A DNA stretch of 64,000 nt from Echinarachnius parma (lineage: Eukaryota > Echinodermata > Echinoidea > Clypeasteroida > Echinarachniidae), in assembly GCA_037951105.1 (NCBI GenBank), contig JBAMJV010008074.1, forward strand, positions 1 to 64,000. Direction: 5' to 3'. Both the position numbers and the translations under genes were made by a program. A model generated the notes under the pieces. The model did no database searches, was not told where the DNA came from, and worked only from the letters and a program-made list of their open reading frames with translations. Shown in pieces: positions 1 to 12,407 of this stretch (its first letter is position 1; each line of letters begins with the position of its first letter).

Positions 1-37
1 CCACTGCCTTCAAGTGGTGAAAATTATGCCTCACATA

Positions 38-335
38 CACTCTGAGAAAAAAAAAGTTGCGAATGGGGTTCTAACTTGTCCTGTGTGTATTTGGAACACT
101 AATGGTTCTCTATATTAGAACCGTAGAAATTGAAGGTTCTATTTAAGTCGAGAAAGGTCCTTTCAGCACGCAAAAAGGTTTTCGTAATAGTAAGATGGTT
201 CCTTTTCAGAAACCTCATTATTAGCGAAACGGGGTTCGTCACCTACATAAAGGTTCCAAAATGAGACCAATCAGTGGTTCCAAATACGGGACAAGTGTTT
301 AGACCCCATTCGCACCTTTTTTTTTCATAAGAGTG
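38..335. mobile_element. TA-flanked MITE with reiterated GGTTC
   Basis: The inverted termini CACTCTGAGAAAAAAAAAG and their complement near 312-335 share a long match through TGCGAATGGGGT. TA at 36-37 and 336-337 fits a Tc1/mariner-type target duplication. The interior repeats GGTTC or GGTTCT/C about ten times on both strands. Confidence 0.75.
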
Positions 336-380
336 TATAATGAAGAGCTTAGATCCAAACTCGAGTTAACTATATCTATA

Positions 381-912
381 CACCTGTTAGAACCGCTGAG
401 TGTAAAAAATGCTGTGTAAAAAATGGTTGTTAAATCCTTTCCTAAACTTTAGGTGTAGACATGATAAGTTTGTATGAAGAAGGGTTCTGCGTGAAGCGCG
501 CATTGTTCAAGCGTTGATGAAACGTGTTAAAATCACGTGATAGTTTCGACCGCAAAAAAAATCACCGATCAAAAAACTCTTTTTGTCCCTTCGGAAACCA
601 AGCGAACCGAGGTTGCGCAGTCGATAGAGATGTGAGGCTTATAACCCAAAGACCCCGGTTCGAATCCTACCATTGCCGGCTTTTAAATCCTGTTTTGAAT
701 TTGCTATTACAACAACGGATTGTTGTTTTTATCAAATCAACAGTTGTAGAACAAATTAAAAACAACAGTAATGTGCAACTTTTAAACAACTAGGGGTTGC
801 TGAATGTTTTCACAACAGGTTAATGTTTTCAACAACAGTTGGATGGTTCATATGATCAAACAGCGGTTGATGAACAAGTTGTTGAATTTGTTTACACAGC
901 GTTTTAACAGTG
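381..912. mobile_element. TA-flanked MITE with reiterated CAACAAC/GTTGTTG
   Basis: The left end CACCTGTTAGAACCGC and the complement of the right end CACTGTTAAAACGCTG align, followed by GTGTAAA on both sides, with TA at 379-380 and 913-914. The right third is dense in CAACAACAG and GTTGTTG. A tRNA-like segment lies inside. Confidence 0.6.
604..682 (+). repeat. tRNA-like sequence (SINE head or tRNA relic)
   Basis: It has a B box GGTTCGAATCC, a GCGCAGTCGATAGAG D-arm-like part and an anticodon-loop-like CTTATAA. The acceptor stem does not pair well, so it is more likely a tRNA-derived repeat than a working tRNA gene. Confidence 0.5.
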
Positions 913-1856
913 TACATAATAAGCCTACAAAGTATATAAGGAAATAATTTTAAAGGACAAACTAAGTAATACAGATTAAAAATATTGACGTTTAAAGCAA
1001 ATTGTTCATATTCACCGTAGGCATGTGTACAAATGGAACCCTGGTTTTCTTCCAAAGTGAAAAACTGGATCTAGGCGTCTTTTATTTTTTATTCTTGACA
1101 CGGACTACTAAACCTTGCTCCTCTTTGCCTCGGCCCCTGTGGCTATATCACCTCAATAATGACCGTGTTGGAATGACAGCATAATATTACATATCAGGAC
1201 TTTAGTTAAGCCTAATTTTAAGGTCCCGAGCAACGTACATAGTAACAAGCCGTGTTCGTTGCGAGTGATCGGTCTAACAACATGGACCTATACTTGTAGG
1301 ATCCAGCGCCTTGGCCCAACCAGGCAGGTCTAATATCTGGTGTATCGGTTGAGTCGGTATTGATTAGGGCTATTATCCTAAATGGTCGACGATACTTCAA
1401 CATAAATACCGACCTTAATCAGTGAGCAGACTGCCTGCCAAGTGCACCTAGCAACTTCTTTGCTAGATATTTTAACCGCACCCCGGGCATTGACCTAAAG
1501 GCTATATCACACATCCCTGGATTCCTCCAAGAATAGCTGCTTTGCCCTTGTCTCTGGACAGGTAGACAGATACAGTCACCCCTGTTTCATCGGTCAACGT
1601 AATTACCCATAGTGTGCAGGGACCCTTCAAACTAGACATGTGCGATAAACAGAGGGGGCAGGGGGGGGGGGTGGGGGTTCTAGTTCCCCTTACTTTATCC
1701 TTCATTTGATATTAGAGGAAACATTTTTAAAGAATACATAAAGTGTTTTTTTTTTGGCCAGCATGATTCGCCCCCCTCGATGGAAGCCTATTCAATTAAC
1801 TTTGCCCCTGAGATTCTTGTTAAAGATGGAATGTGTACAGTTATACAGTAATAATA

Positions 1857-1935
1857 CCTCGATGGTTGAGCACCGGTCTCAGCAATCCGGAGGGTCTTGG
1901 GTTCGATTCCCGGCGAAGCCTAATTTTCTTATGCT
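1857..1935 (+). repeat. tRNA-derived SINE copy
   Basis: GGTTGAGCACCGGTCTC and GGGTTCGATTCCCGG resemble A and B boxes. It is followed by AAGCCTAATTTTC. The same body and tail recur at 14304-14385, which indicates a SINE family. Confidence 0.6.
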
Positions 1936-2751
1936 CATTTTCAATCATTACTTTATTATTCTTATTACATTTCTCTCTCTGATGGAGTTATTCGGGGGTT
2001 ACGCCCCTGAACCCAGAAAATTTGATTCTTAATTGCATCTAGAAACTATATAGCCCGCTGGCCCGGGGCCCACAAAGTGATGAGCTTCGGGCACACCAAC
2101 ATGTGAATCCGTACAAATTATGCTTGCCCGACTGGCAACCGAAATTGACAGAGGTGGTTGATGTTTTGTTTTGTTTTTCTTTTCAGGGCCAGCAAAATTT
2201 GATGATCTCTATATTTGTTTATATCCGACTGGGCCACCTATAAAAAACAACATTTATGTCTAGGCCAGGATTAAATAAAAAGGGGCTGACAGTTACCAGT
2301 TCATTATGCTCGTTTATAAATAATTAAGTACAATGTGATTGTATCGATTCATTAAAACAATCTCGCAATATCCTCCCCCAGGGTTTTGCAGGGATTTGAA
2401 AGATGTGATGATGTGTAACAATATTGTAAAACCTGAAATAGCTTTCCCAGAGTATGACGGCGTCACACTGGTGGACTACTCTTGGTGGTGTATAGTAACG
2501 GAAATTCCGTGGGGTTAAGTGCATTACTGCATTTTTAAAACATATTTTGACCACCAAAGGGAGAGGAGGGGGGTCCAACTCCCACCACCCATATTCATAG
2601 GTCTGCCACAATTAGCGTTGTATGCATGCCAACCAATAATCTCAAACATAACAGATTTTATTGAGTGGCGTAGCCAGTTCGATCCATTAGTGGGGCAAAA
2701 TTTCCCCTTGAGGGGACAGCATAGGCCAATGGTTAAAACTAATGTAATGTG

Positions 2752-2781
2752 TTGTTTTACCACTATATAGTGGTAAAACAA
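2752..2781. repeat. 30-bp perfect palindrome
   Basis: TTGTTTTACCACTAT is followed directly by its exact complement. No spacer is present. Confidence 0.9.
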
Positions 2782-4833
2782 TGGGGGCGGTGAACATGGT
2801 GATGGGGCAATCATTCAAGAAGGGCTGTTAGTGGCAGTGACCCCTCTTGCCCCCCCCCCCCCCCATCTTTTTTTTGGTTAAAGCAACATCATGCCATGCC
2901 CCATTATTTACCCATAGTAGGATATCCGTATCTGTATAATAAAAATGTCGATAATTATTATTCCCATTGGACGAAGTGGGTGCAACGTCCCCATTTGCCC
3001 CTCCCTCCACCTCCCCTTATATACAGGCCACACCAATTCATTTCGAAATATATTTCTCGATCCGTGTCAACAGTTTAGGTACAGTATGTCAATAGGCATG
3101 CATGTAACCTGTCTGGCCTGTATACATTCTGACGCTGAAAAATTGTTCCTCTCTGCGCTGACAATTCAGTGTGAATATATTTTCTGTGGAACCAGTTCGG
3201 AGTTTCTGTCAAGAAAAGCAGGGTTAATATATTAATGAAGAAAACATTTTCGTGTCGAATACTGTGAGAAAAATGGCAGTCAGCTATGAAACCCGTAAAT
3301 GTACATGTAAGTATTAAAATACAACAGTGCATGATTTGTCTCTGTACCAATAATTCGATGTCATAATTATTTTGAGGCTAATTGTATCTTCTATCTTAAC
3401 CTAAGTTTAGGCACTATGTTTCAGCATTCCAAGCGTTTCCACATACACCAGCCCAATGTATCTCGGACATAGTCCTCAACGAATGACATGTGCGTTTATT
3501 TGTTTGATTATAACAGATTATAACATTTGTATGTTTGTTTTGTTCTGTTTGTAATGGTTTTGATTTTGCAATGAACTATTTTTAACTCTTTAAATGATTG
3601 GTTTCTGTTGCGTTTCCGGTGTACATCGGAAGAATTCAGTGTACAGTACAGATGTTCGTCATGTCATAGGCATGTAATTTGACAGTAGCAACTGATAGGT
3701 TGAGTAAAATATTAGTGTTATTCATGAGTGCTATACTGTTTGCACTTTGCTGTATGTTCATCTATTAGATATTATCATGAATATGCAGTAATTCTCAACC
3801 ATTGTGCAACAACTATGATCGTCTCCATCGAATTTGGTTTAATTTTCTATTGTAAGCATTATCATAACCTAGTCCCGACCTAGTAGTGTGTATTCGTATA
3901 TGACTATAGGGGCTAAAGTCTGCTCACCGTGAATAAAAGCTTCCCATAATAATATTTAGTCGAAATCTTCAAATGTGTGTGTGTGTGTGTGTATGCGGGG
4001 GTGTAACCGGTATAATTTCAGGAAAAACCATCGAATCTAAGGGCAGGCTTTCAGCCTGGAAAATATTTTAGCGTAGCTCATGTCTATTCTCTTTTGTTTT
4101 GATTGTTTGTATAATTTAACGATTAGGGTGAGAAAAAAAATGCAAAATCAAAACTTGTCATTCTGTACATGTAAAGAAAGGTTTCCATAATTCAAGCGGA
4201 TCAGTAAATACCATTGATGTGTTGTGCGGTTTCTGTAAGGTCACATTGTAATGCGTGACTGTATAACAAATCTAATAATTGGGTGATATCTTTGCAAACC
4301 GTACATAAATGCAACCCTGTGATGTATAAATAACTTGCCTGATATATGAGTAATATCTTTGGTGAACATGCGTTATCATTGATAGATTTTTTGTTCGATG
4401 AGGAACATGCAAACAAACCTGCTTATTTTTCTATTGAGTGTTACCAAGCATTCATTCGTTGGTCCAGTGGCCCGTTAGCCATTTAGCCATGGGTTTTCCA
4501 GATAGGGGCCAAATGATTCGGGGGGGGGGGGGGGGGGGTGGCACTTTTTCACACAAAATGGGGGGGAAAGGAACGCAAGGCAAATTGTATATGGGCTTGC
4601 CATGAATGCGTTCTCACAACTAGGGTGGTAGGTGGCAACAATTCAGTGGGGGATGGATAACCAATATCGCAACCCCCCCCCCCCCCCTCCCCCCGCCATT
4701 TGTTACGCCACTTCAACTTATTATAGGAAGCCATTATATGTTTTCGTTTGTTGTTATCCAGCAGCTAGAGTTATACTATCATTCGAGTTAACGTTGCGTG
4801 AAATCATCGATTTGAAGTGGAACACCGTTTACT

Positions 4834-4893
4834 GTTGTTGTTGTTGTTTAGTTTGGTGGCAATCAGTCAAATCTGACTATTGTTGCCAATTGC
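4834..4893 (+). repeat. Dispersed repeat GTTGTTG...GGCAATCAGTCA
   Basis: GGCAATCAGTCA, TGACTATTGTTGCCAAT and the GTT run match the complement of 8340-8402. Confidence 0.7.
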
Positions 4894-5681
4894 TTTTCTA
4901 TTGATTTCATCTTCACATATTTAAAAAATATTATACAATTTTATATATCATCAACAAATTATTTCTATGGCACTGCTAAAAATATTGCGATATTTCATTT
5001 TTGTTCTTCTACCTTATTATGAATATTACTTTTATATACAAAAATATAACAATTTTCCTTATTTCAATAACAAAGCCCATCTCACATCGGGACTCCCGCC
5101 ACATATGTGGAAGTGGGCCTCTTATGGTCAAAACGATCATCTTACAAACACGTAATTATAATAGTATAATAATAAAGCGAAATACTTGTTTCGCTTGATT
5201 CCATGTCTCTTTATATATAAGCATGTTTAGTAAGGTTTCGACTTTTCAACAACAGTGCAATTGATCACTGTGAACTAAGCCATGGTAAACACAAATGGTA
5301 GCGTGCCATTTTGGTAAAATTTGTTATACTTTTTTGGTTGAGGTGTTGTGACACGATCGGATTAATCTTTTGTACACATGCCTATATGGGAATATAAATA
5401 TAGATCATCCCATATTTTGAATTTGATCGTGTAATTTGTCCTAAAATTTGGATTCTAGATAATTACGTAGCTTATTATGTATTGATGTACTGATATCGCT
5501 AACTCATTTTTTATGAAAAGTGGATTTAGCGCCTTTTGGAACTGAGCTATTATAGGAGGAACGACTGGCAAAAGCGACTAACGAGCGAGTAAAAAGCCGA
5601 GTAGGGATTACCGCAAGGACTCACGACCACTGGGAAAAATACACAGAGGCTCAGGGCGATCGAGTCCCCGAAATGCCAAAA

Positions 5682-5751
5682 AGACATAAAAGACATAAAA
5701 GACATAAAAGACATAAAAGACATAAAAGACATAAAAGACATAACAGACATA
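5682..5751. repeat. 10-bp minisatellite AGACATAAAA
   Basis: About seven near-identical units run in tandem. The open frame across it is a by-product of the repeat. Confidence 0.92.
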
Positions 5752-5869
5752 ACAAAAATAAAAAAAGACATAAACAAATAAAAAACGACATAAATTTTGT
5801 TTAAAGACATACAAAAATTATATTCGGGATGTTGAGAATGTGCAGAAAATAATTGTGTTTTAGTGTATA

Positions 5870-6202
5870 CAGGGAGGTGTTTCACAAAGATCCAAAGTTG
5901 AACTTAACTCTAAGTTGGACGTAACTAATGTATTGTGAAAAGCCGTTGGTTTCTTTGTAAAATTGTTGGAACGGTTCTTTACAAAAGGCAAAAGCATATA
6001 CATTTTGATTGAAATCAGTTATATTTTTGTTATTATCAAGGAGCCGTGAAGTTATCGATATACATTTTTGTTGGAAGCTTACAATAATTGTATTGTTTTG
6101 ATTTTGAATATGTTTTATTCGAAGGCTACCCATGGCTTTCCATAATTTGTAGGTCCAACTTAGAGTTATGTTCAACTTAGAATCTTTGTGAAACACCGCC
6201 TG
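5870..6202. mobile_element. hAT-like MITE, CAGGNNGTGTTTCAC termini, AAGTTGGACTTAA word
   Basis: The left end CAGGGAGGTGTTTCAC is mirrored by GTGAAACACCGCCTG. Inside each end follow AAAGATC, then runs of AAGTTGAACTTAACTCTAAG. The flanks share AGTG. The same family is at 21978-22302. Confidence 0.8.
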
Positions 6203-8414
6203 AGTGCCCGGACTACTTTAAGATTGACATGCAGGTTGATAAAACGCAGGATGACGCCATCATAAGCCGATTGGTTGAAGTCGGTGTCGGCCTCGACCTC
6301 AAATGACATTGAAATGACAACATTAACCGAACAATTATTTACTGGACACCTTCCCATGAAATATGAAATAATACATTTCGCATTCCATAATCTCAATTTG
6401 AACTATCACACAGTAATTGATGTTATTCGGTTTATACTGCTCGAGCATGTCCTAGCAAACTCCCGACAAAGAGAACAATAGAGAACACTATATTTAGACA
6501 TATCTCATAATTGATGTTTATGTCAATTGTGATATTTGATGGATACGTTTTGCAGTTCAAATATATGAGGCATTATTTTGTGTGTGCAAAAGTGCATGGT
6601 GCTCGGTTAAGTAATTGCAGTTATGATGTCAAAGACCTTGAACCGAGCAGCAAGTGTAACATTCTATTGGACAAACAAGTTTTTGCAAAACTAGTGATAT
6701 GTCCATGTCCATTCAACAGTAAAGTACAATGACATTTAAAGGGGACCACCATGCAGGCAAAGAACAACACATAATTATAATTATGTTTTGCTACCGTTGT
6801 GTGATATCAAATAGATGCCCAATATTTTGCAAAGGGCACAATGCAATTAATTACCACCACTTATACGGAACCATTATTATTCCATGGTTCCATACGCGCG
6901 AAACATTTGCGAGTGCGCCAATTCACGCGTACGTTTGGAGACAATATAATCATTCGTTGTTGTTGTTTGTTGTTGTTGTTTGATGTTTATTGGCGGTTCA
7001 TTCAATTTGAATATTTTCGCCAAAAACTAAATATTATTTCATTCTTCTCATTTATTTTCTTTATTTTAATATTTTTATTATTATTATTATATACTTATGT
7101 ATATATGTTTTTGAAGTGCATAAACGTTTTCAGACCATCAATAAACAAAACCAAAATTAAAGGCATCATCGGGCCAACCCGGCTCGGTACGTTGAGCAGG
7201 CTTCTCAACTGACGAATCAGTCTAGGTCCCCCGATGCATGGAGATGCACTCTGGTCGCCTTCGTTTTTCTTTGCACCTGCATCCGATTCCAAAAAAACAA
7301 ACAAAATTATATATAAAATCAAAACAAATCATATTAACCAAGAACATACAGAGGTAGCAAACATTTTTGGGCTTTGTAAGTGAAAGTGCAAGGTGCAGGG
7401 TGTAATTTACTAAATATTTTCATACATGTCATTAATTTTGAGCACAATTTATTATGGTGATCAAAACCGTCTTCAGTTGCCTGCATAGATATCCTATTAA
7501 CAGTCTCTGTACCGGCTTGAGCATGCATATAATGTTACGTGTCTTCGTATGCAGACCTCTGAACACATGTTGTAGTATGTTGATGCTTTTTCACAATTTT
7601 ATATTTTTCTGAAAACCTATTTTTCTAATTTTGTTGGTGGAATGGACTATTCAAAATGTTACCGTTCTTTTATAAGAATATTATTTTTGGGTGGTGGTAC
7701 CCGTTAAGAAATAGAGACACAAGCATGACAAGCGGACCGTGACTATTAAAGTATATTATTAAAGTGGAAACGTAAACATCAAAAACATGTACAAACAGAC
7801 AAAATAATGCACACATTTTCAGAAATATATATGGTAAATACTAGATATATGTGGAAATAAAATCATTTATAAGAATCACAATGCACATTCTTTTTGTAAT
7901 CATCACTTTGTCATCATGATTGTCTAGTGTGAAGAAACTTTTGGCACCTTCGATTGTTAGTAACTTTTCATTTGGTTGTCAGATAAATTCGAAGAGTGTA
8001 CAATACATATGAAGTGTACATAATTCAAAGATGGTGAATTTTGTGGCGTAACTCATTTGTATTTATTTATTACTATATAATTATTCAGAATTTGATTACA
8101 ATTGTGGTACAAGAAATACGAAATCATCTTCTGAAACCCTATCTTCTCCAATGTCAGCATCTATATGGATATAATTAGAACTAAATAAGCTGATGCATTA
8201 AAGGATATAATGAGCATAAATGTAATTTTTAATAAGGTTATTTTTCATTGGTATCGAGATATTTAGAGTGGTATGATCAAAATGTTATCAAATATGAAAT
8301 ACATGTATTAATATGAATAAGTATGAAAAATAAAGATAAATTTGATTGGCAACAATAGTCAATTTCTGACTGATTGCCATTAAACAATAACAATAACAAC
8401 AACAGCAACACACA
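6203..8414. other. Intergenic stretch, nothing recognised
   Basis: AT-rich sequence with GTT and TTA microsatellites near 6957 and 7078. No gene or clear element was found beyond the dispersed repeat at 8340. Confidence 0.5.
8340..8402 (-). repeat. Dispersed repeat, inverse copy of 4834-4893
   Basis: ATTGGCAACAATAGTCA, TGACTGATTGCC and an AAC-rich end mirror the upstream copy. Confidence 0.7.
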
Positions 8415-8560
8415 TTCAGCCAATCGCCGTACGCTTTGGACACTCTTGCTCTGTCCTCGCATCTGACTGGCGGAGCGCAAACATCGGAATTGTCCAATCA
8501 ACGCGCGTTTGAACGGCCCGCAGATGCATTGTGGGTGACGTAAAACTACACCGATTTCAG
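8415..8560. promoter_or_regulatory. CpG-rich segment with CCAAT and CRE-like sites
   Basis: GCCAATCG, GTCCAATCAAC, ACGCGCG, GCATTGTGGG and TGACGTAA cluster within 150 bp in an otherwise AT-rich region. It could be a distal promoter for the SLC23 gene 3.6 kb downstream, but no transcript evidence exists. Confidence 0.3.
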
Positions 8561-8623
8561 TTGATGCAGGTATTTCGTTATAAATGGTCCATCAAGCTAC
8601 TTTAGTGTTTAATACCGTAATCC

Positions 8624-9119
8624 AAGGGCAATGCAACTCAAGAAAAGAGTTTATACTACTTTATACATCGTAATATTCCTGTTTATTATATGTAACATTA
8701 CTCCGACTCAGATTTCTGCTTTGGAAGAAAAATGTGAAAACTCTATAGGCTTTACCACTATTTACGCGAACACTGGAGGCCGCCATTAGGTTTGTACGGA
8801 CATCGGTCAATTATATGCATTAATGCACTTCAATAGCTCCTATTCAAACCATTATCTGAATACTTGTAGATGAGCATCTACTACAAGTATTCAGACAATG
8901 GTTTGAATAGGTGCTATTGAAGCATATCATTGACCGAGGTCCGTACAAACCTACTAATGGCGGCCTCCAGTGTTCGCGTAAATAGTGGTAAAGCCAATAG
9001 AGTGTTCACATTTTTCTTCCAAAGCAGAAATCTGAGTCGGAGTAATGTTACATATAATAAACAGGAACATTACGATGTATAAAATAGTATAAACTCTTTT
9101 CTTGAGTTGCATTGCCCTT
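8624..9119. mobile_element. Long foldback element, ~245-bp inverted arms
   Basis: AAGGGCAATGCAACTCAAG at the left is matched by its complement at the right end. The arms stay nearly identical through GGAGGCCGCCATTAG to a centre near 8870 (CTTGTAGATGAGCATCTAC). Only a few mismatches and small indels are seen. Confidence 0.93.
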
Positions 9120-9650
9120 ACAATCTTGTCGGATTTGTGTCAATCTATACGCCGGTAATAAGTACGCGTTATATCAAATGATACTCGTCTTTAAAGGGTT
9201 AATTGATTGTTCATGGTGTAGTAGCCCTACTGAAAGGGTTTAAACCAAGATGATAAAGTGCCTTCTAGCTATATACCATCTTTGGTTTAACCCGTAAAGC
9301 GCTTGTGATGTTACAGTTTCAAAACATGAGTACGGTATGTGTAGTGTGTTTATTGTTGGGTACGAAAACGCATAATCGGGGCTGAACATTTTGATAGAAA
9401 TGGAGACCAACAATAACAAAAGATACATCCGTCCTGTTTGAGGCTGTTTGGCTCTCTCTACACAACGGATGTATAGTAGAAGTTATGATGATCTACCGGA
9501 GGTCACCATGACTGACTCTGTAACCCAAAACTGTATTGTTTGATGTCAGTGATTGGATTCAATGGCGTAGATGTGTAATGGAGGTGAGACAAGGGGGCCT
9601 TAGAGCCCTCAAATGCGGTGATCCTTTGGTAACCACTGCTTCACTCGCGT

Positions 9651-9704
9651 CTCCTTCCTCATCCTCCTCCTCCTCCTCCTCATCCTCTTCCTCATCATCC
9701 ATCC
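9651..9704. repeat. TCC/TCA microsatellite
   Basis: Tandem TCC with some TCA and TTCC changes gives Ser-rich or Glu-rich frames that are not genes. Confidence 0.9.
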
Positions 9705-11459
9705 TATCTGTAAAGCAAAAACATCTTAATAAATGCATCACATACATGCTAGTTAACATATTCTTTATCTAGACTGCCCCCTCCACACAGGCACTTTGCC
9801 GGCCTTCTGAGCCCTGACTCTTGCTACGCCACTTGTGCGTGATACTGCAGTGGCCCAACTTTGATAAACAAGACGTGGGCGTAATGGATGTAAACCGGGG
9901 GGGGGGGGGGGGGGGGGGGGGCGTGGGGGGAGGGGGAGGCGGTCGTAATTAAGTCATCGGCATGGAGCATATAATATGCATTGTTGTTCATGATGGTTGG
10001 TCTTCAAACAGGGCAAGGGGGGCGTTCGTCACGCGCTCCGCCCCATGCTGGCTACTGTATCAACCCTCCTATACAACCTCAGAACAACCTTTCATAAAGT
10101 CACCAAACTACCAAGTCTATACAAACAATTGTCTGAACCTGCCCGCAAGTAATTAAACACCGCACACTGTTCGACAGCGGGGAATTGTTTAACCAGTGTG
10201 AGTGAGCCCATTTAGAGGGGGCACAAATAATTGAGGGGGACAAAACTTTCCCATGTAGATATTAGTATATTGCATTTAATTAGGTATTCTCCTCATGGGA
10301 CGGGGTGTTTCATAGGCTAAATATTTTCTGGGGGTGTTAGCCCCTTGCCCCCACCCCACCTCCCACCCCACAAAGAGCCTCACCACTGACAGCAAGTATT
10401 ATAGTGAAAGTAAATTTATTTCACTACATTCGTGTCAGGCGCATGTTATCACGTCTGATATATAGTCAATGCGCAGTTTTGTTTCACTGTTCAACTTCGT
10501 CGCATGCTGAGCTTTGCCATTTACACAAAATTACCAGTCATTAGTGGTGGAGATTTCTGATTTAATTTCAGGAACATATCAAACGCCTATTCAAAGAGGA
10601 CCGTTATTCGGATATTTGTTGATTTTTACGCGAACTGTTTACGTAGATAGGTGATTTCTTAAACTTCAAGCTGAGTTTTTACCAACACGGTGTGAAGCGA
10701 TCATAGAGAAGCCAACTAGGAGTCAAAGCAAATAACAACACCTTGATCTATTCATCGCCATTTTGTCGTTTCAATTCTGCTCTCTGGATCGGAATAATAG
10801 AGGTATTTGACTTCAATGTTTGACTTAGCTTACTTGTGTCAATATTTTCGTTTTGGGGATCTATGGGTTTTGCATTCGTTTCTTTCCAAATGCTGGCTGT
10901 GAAACATTATGTTCCTCATCCACATTTGTTGCCTTTTTGTTAGATAGGAATATAATGTCGATGGTTGTCTTTTTTGTGTGTAGTGTGTTTTCTTTTTTAA
11001 CAGCTGTGGTTTATTTTGATTGCATGCATATTGCTGTAGTTAATAAATGTTTATCAACTTTTTATTAACAATATGATCTTTTTCATTAACGGCATCAAAA
11101 CAAAATCACCGTGGGTGCGAATGTATCCAAGTTAATAATTTCCTTTGTATTGTAAGATGCGAGAAGACAAAAGAAAGAAGTACAATACAAATTGTATGGC
11201 AAATTCACAAGTAAAGTTCACAGCACTTTCTTCGTTTACAAAACACGGATTTTCTGACACGGGTAACGTAAATATTTTGTTAAAAGAATATTTCATCTGA
11301 TGACTGATGACACATCACACCTGCGGGCATGGGGCTAGCTGCACATGCTATTCCGATCCATTTTGAAGGTATATTTTTTGGGGTGGAGTGTAAATTATGC
11401 CTCTTGACTTGCAGGGGTGTATCTGTGCTTGATTTTGCTGCATCATATTGCCTTCAAGA

Positions 11460-11620
11460 TTGTCATATGTGAAAATGTACACCGCGGTTCGCTATTTGGA
11501 ACTCGATCAGATTGCACGCTCTGCATAACACTGAGCCAGTGTGTATTTCGCACAGTGCGCAAAGCGTTCGCAAGATGGCACCGCGAATCTGATTTGCGAA
11601 TCCAAACCACCTTAAACACA
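11460..11620. promoter_or_regulatory. CpG-rich segment upstream of SLC23
   Basis: Repeated TTCGC/GCGAA-type sequence (CCGCGGTTCGC, GCGCAAAGCGTTCGC, CCGCGAATC) stands out against the background about 600 bp before the start codon. It is a candidate promoter or 5'UTR exon. A 159-codon open frame across it has no recognisable domain. Confidence 0.3.
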
Positions 11621-12161
11621 CAACTCCTTTTGCACAAATTGTCTTGTTTCCCCTCCTTCTTTCATGTGCACTTATCTGCATTTTGTTTGGTTTTTAATTT
11701 TGCCTCTGACAAAGATACACTGCTAGGATCGAAAGCGCAGACTTTTATGGGTTTTATGGCACATGAATTTAGTTCGAGAACTTTTCAACGAGGCATGAGT
11801 ACTACATTATTTTACATAATATTACTGTGTTGTGTTGAGATAAGCTTTATTTGGTGTAGACAGAAAAACCCATCTCGTTCTAGAGGGGTCCTTTAATATT
11901 ATGACGTCATACTATCCCCTCCATCTCGATATATTGATGCGTTTATATACTTTTCCTCTCATGTCATTACTCTAATAATTTAAATTCATCTCATTTGAGT
12001 TAAAACATTTTCCATTAGTTTAATATTGCATAGGACCCTGCTACTGGTATTAGACCAATAGTATTGTACTGGGGAATGGAGTCAATAATAAACTAAAATT
12101 AAAAAATTAAACAATATTATGTTGAACAAAGAAAATACTTATTTCATTCCATTATAAATAG

Positions 12162-12407
12162 ATGAATGATGATGAGGATACGGGAGATAAATTTGCCGCG
12201 GCAGCAGATGGCTTCGACCAACAGGCCACGAATGGTGTCAAGAAATCCGGTCAGGACGTCATCATTGAGCCAGTAATCGAAGAGGGCCGTCCTACCATGA
12301 GCGCTCAGGAGCGATCCGACGCCATCTTAACCCGTCTGAAGAGCGCGGTGCGATACGGGATCGAAGATCGGCCGCCGTGGTACACCACCATTGTACTCGC
12401 TTTCCAG
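12162..12407 (+). CDS. SLC23: SLC23 exon 1: start codon, cytosolic N-terminus and start of TM1
   Basis: This exon codes 82 residues, from [10 protein letters not shown] to [16 protein letters not shown]. The YxIEDxPPW motif before TM1 is a hallmark of animal SLC23 proteins. The exon ends in phase 0 at CAG before GTTCGT. The ATG directly follows AG at 12160-12161, so either the exon begins at the ATG after a 5'UTR intron or the 5'UTR runs on upstream. The N-terminal ~60 residues are acidic and poorly conserved, as usual for the family. Confidence 0.9.

Larger units (their letters stand above)
913..5680. other. Intergenic stretch without genes
   Basis: No exon was recognised apart from the SINE and palindrome listed. 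It contains homopolymer C/G runs near 1656, 2850, 4520 and 4672, a (GT)n run at 3974-3992, and a block at 4834-4893 that recurs inverted at 8340-8402. Short open frames here look like chance. Confidence 0.6.
9120..12161. other. Upstream region of SLC23, no exon recognised
   Basis: It contains a TCC microsatellite (9651-9704), a long poly-G run (9898-9921) and the CpG-rich segment at 11460. A 5' untranslated exon may lie here but cannot be placed. Confidence 0.45.

Noticed and set aside
604-682. Functional tRNA gene
   Set aside because: The B box is good but the acceptor stem does not pair and the segment lies inside a MITE.
5550-5885. 111-codon frame with repeated Phe-Met-Ser
   Set aside because: It is a by-product of the 10-bp minisatellite.
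11417-11896. 159-codon open frame upstream of SLC23
   Set aside because: No domain, no splice structure and no codon pattern supports it. It covers a CpG-rich stretch likely to be regulatory.
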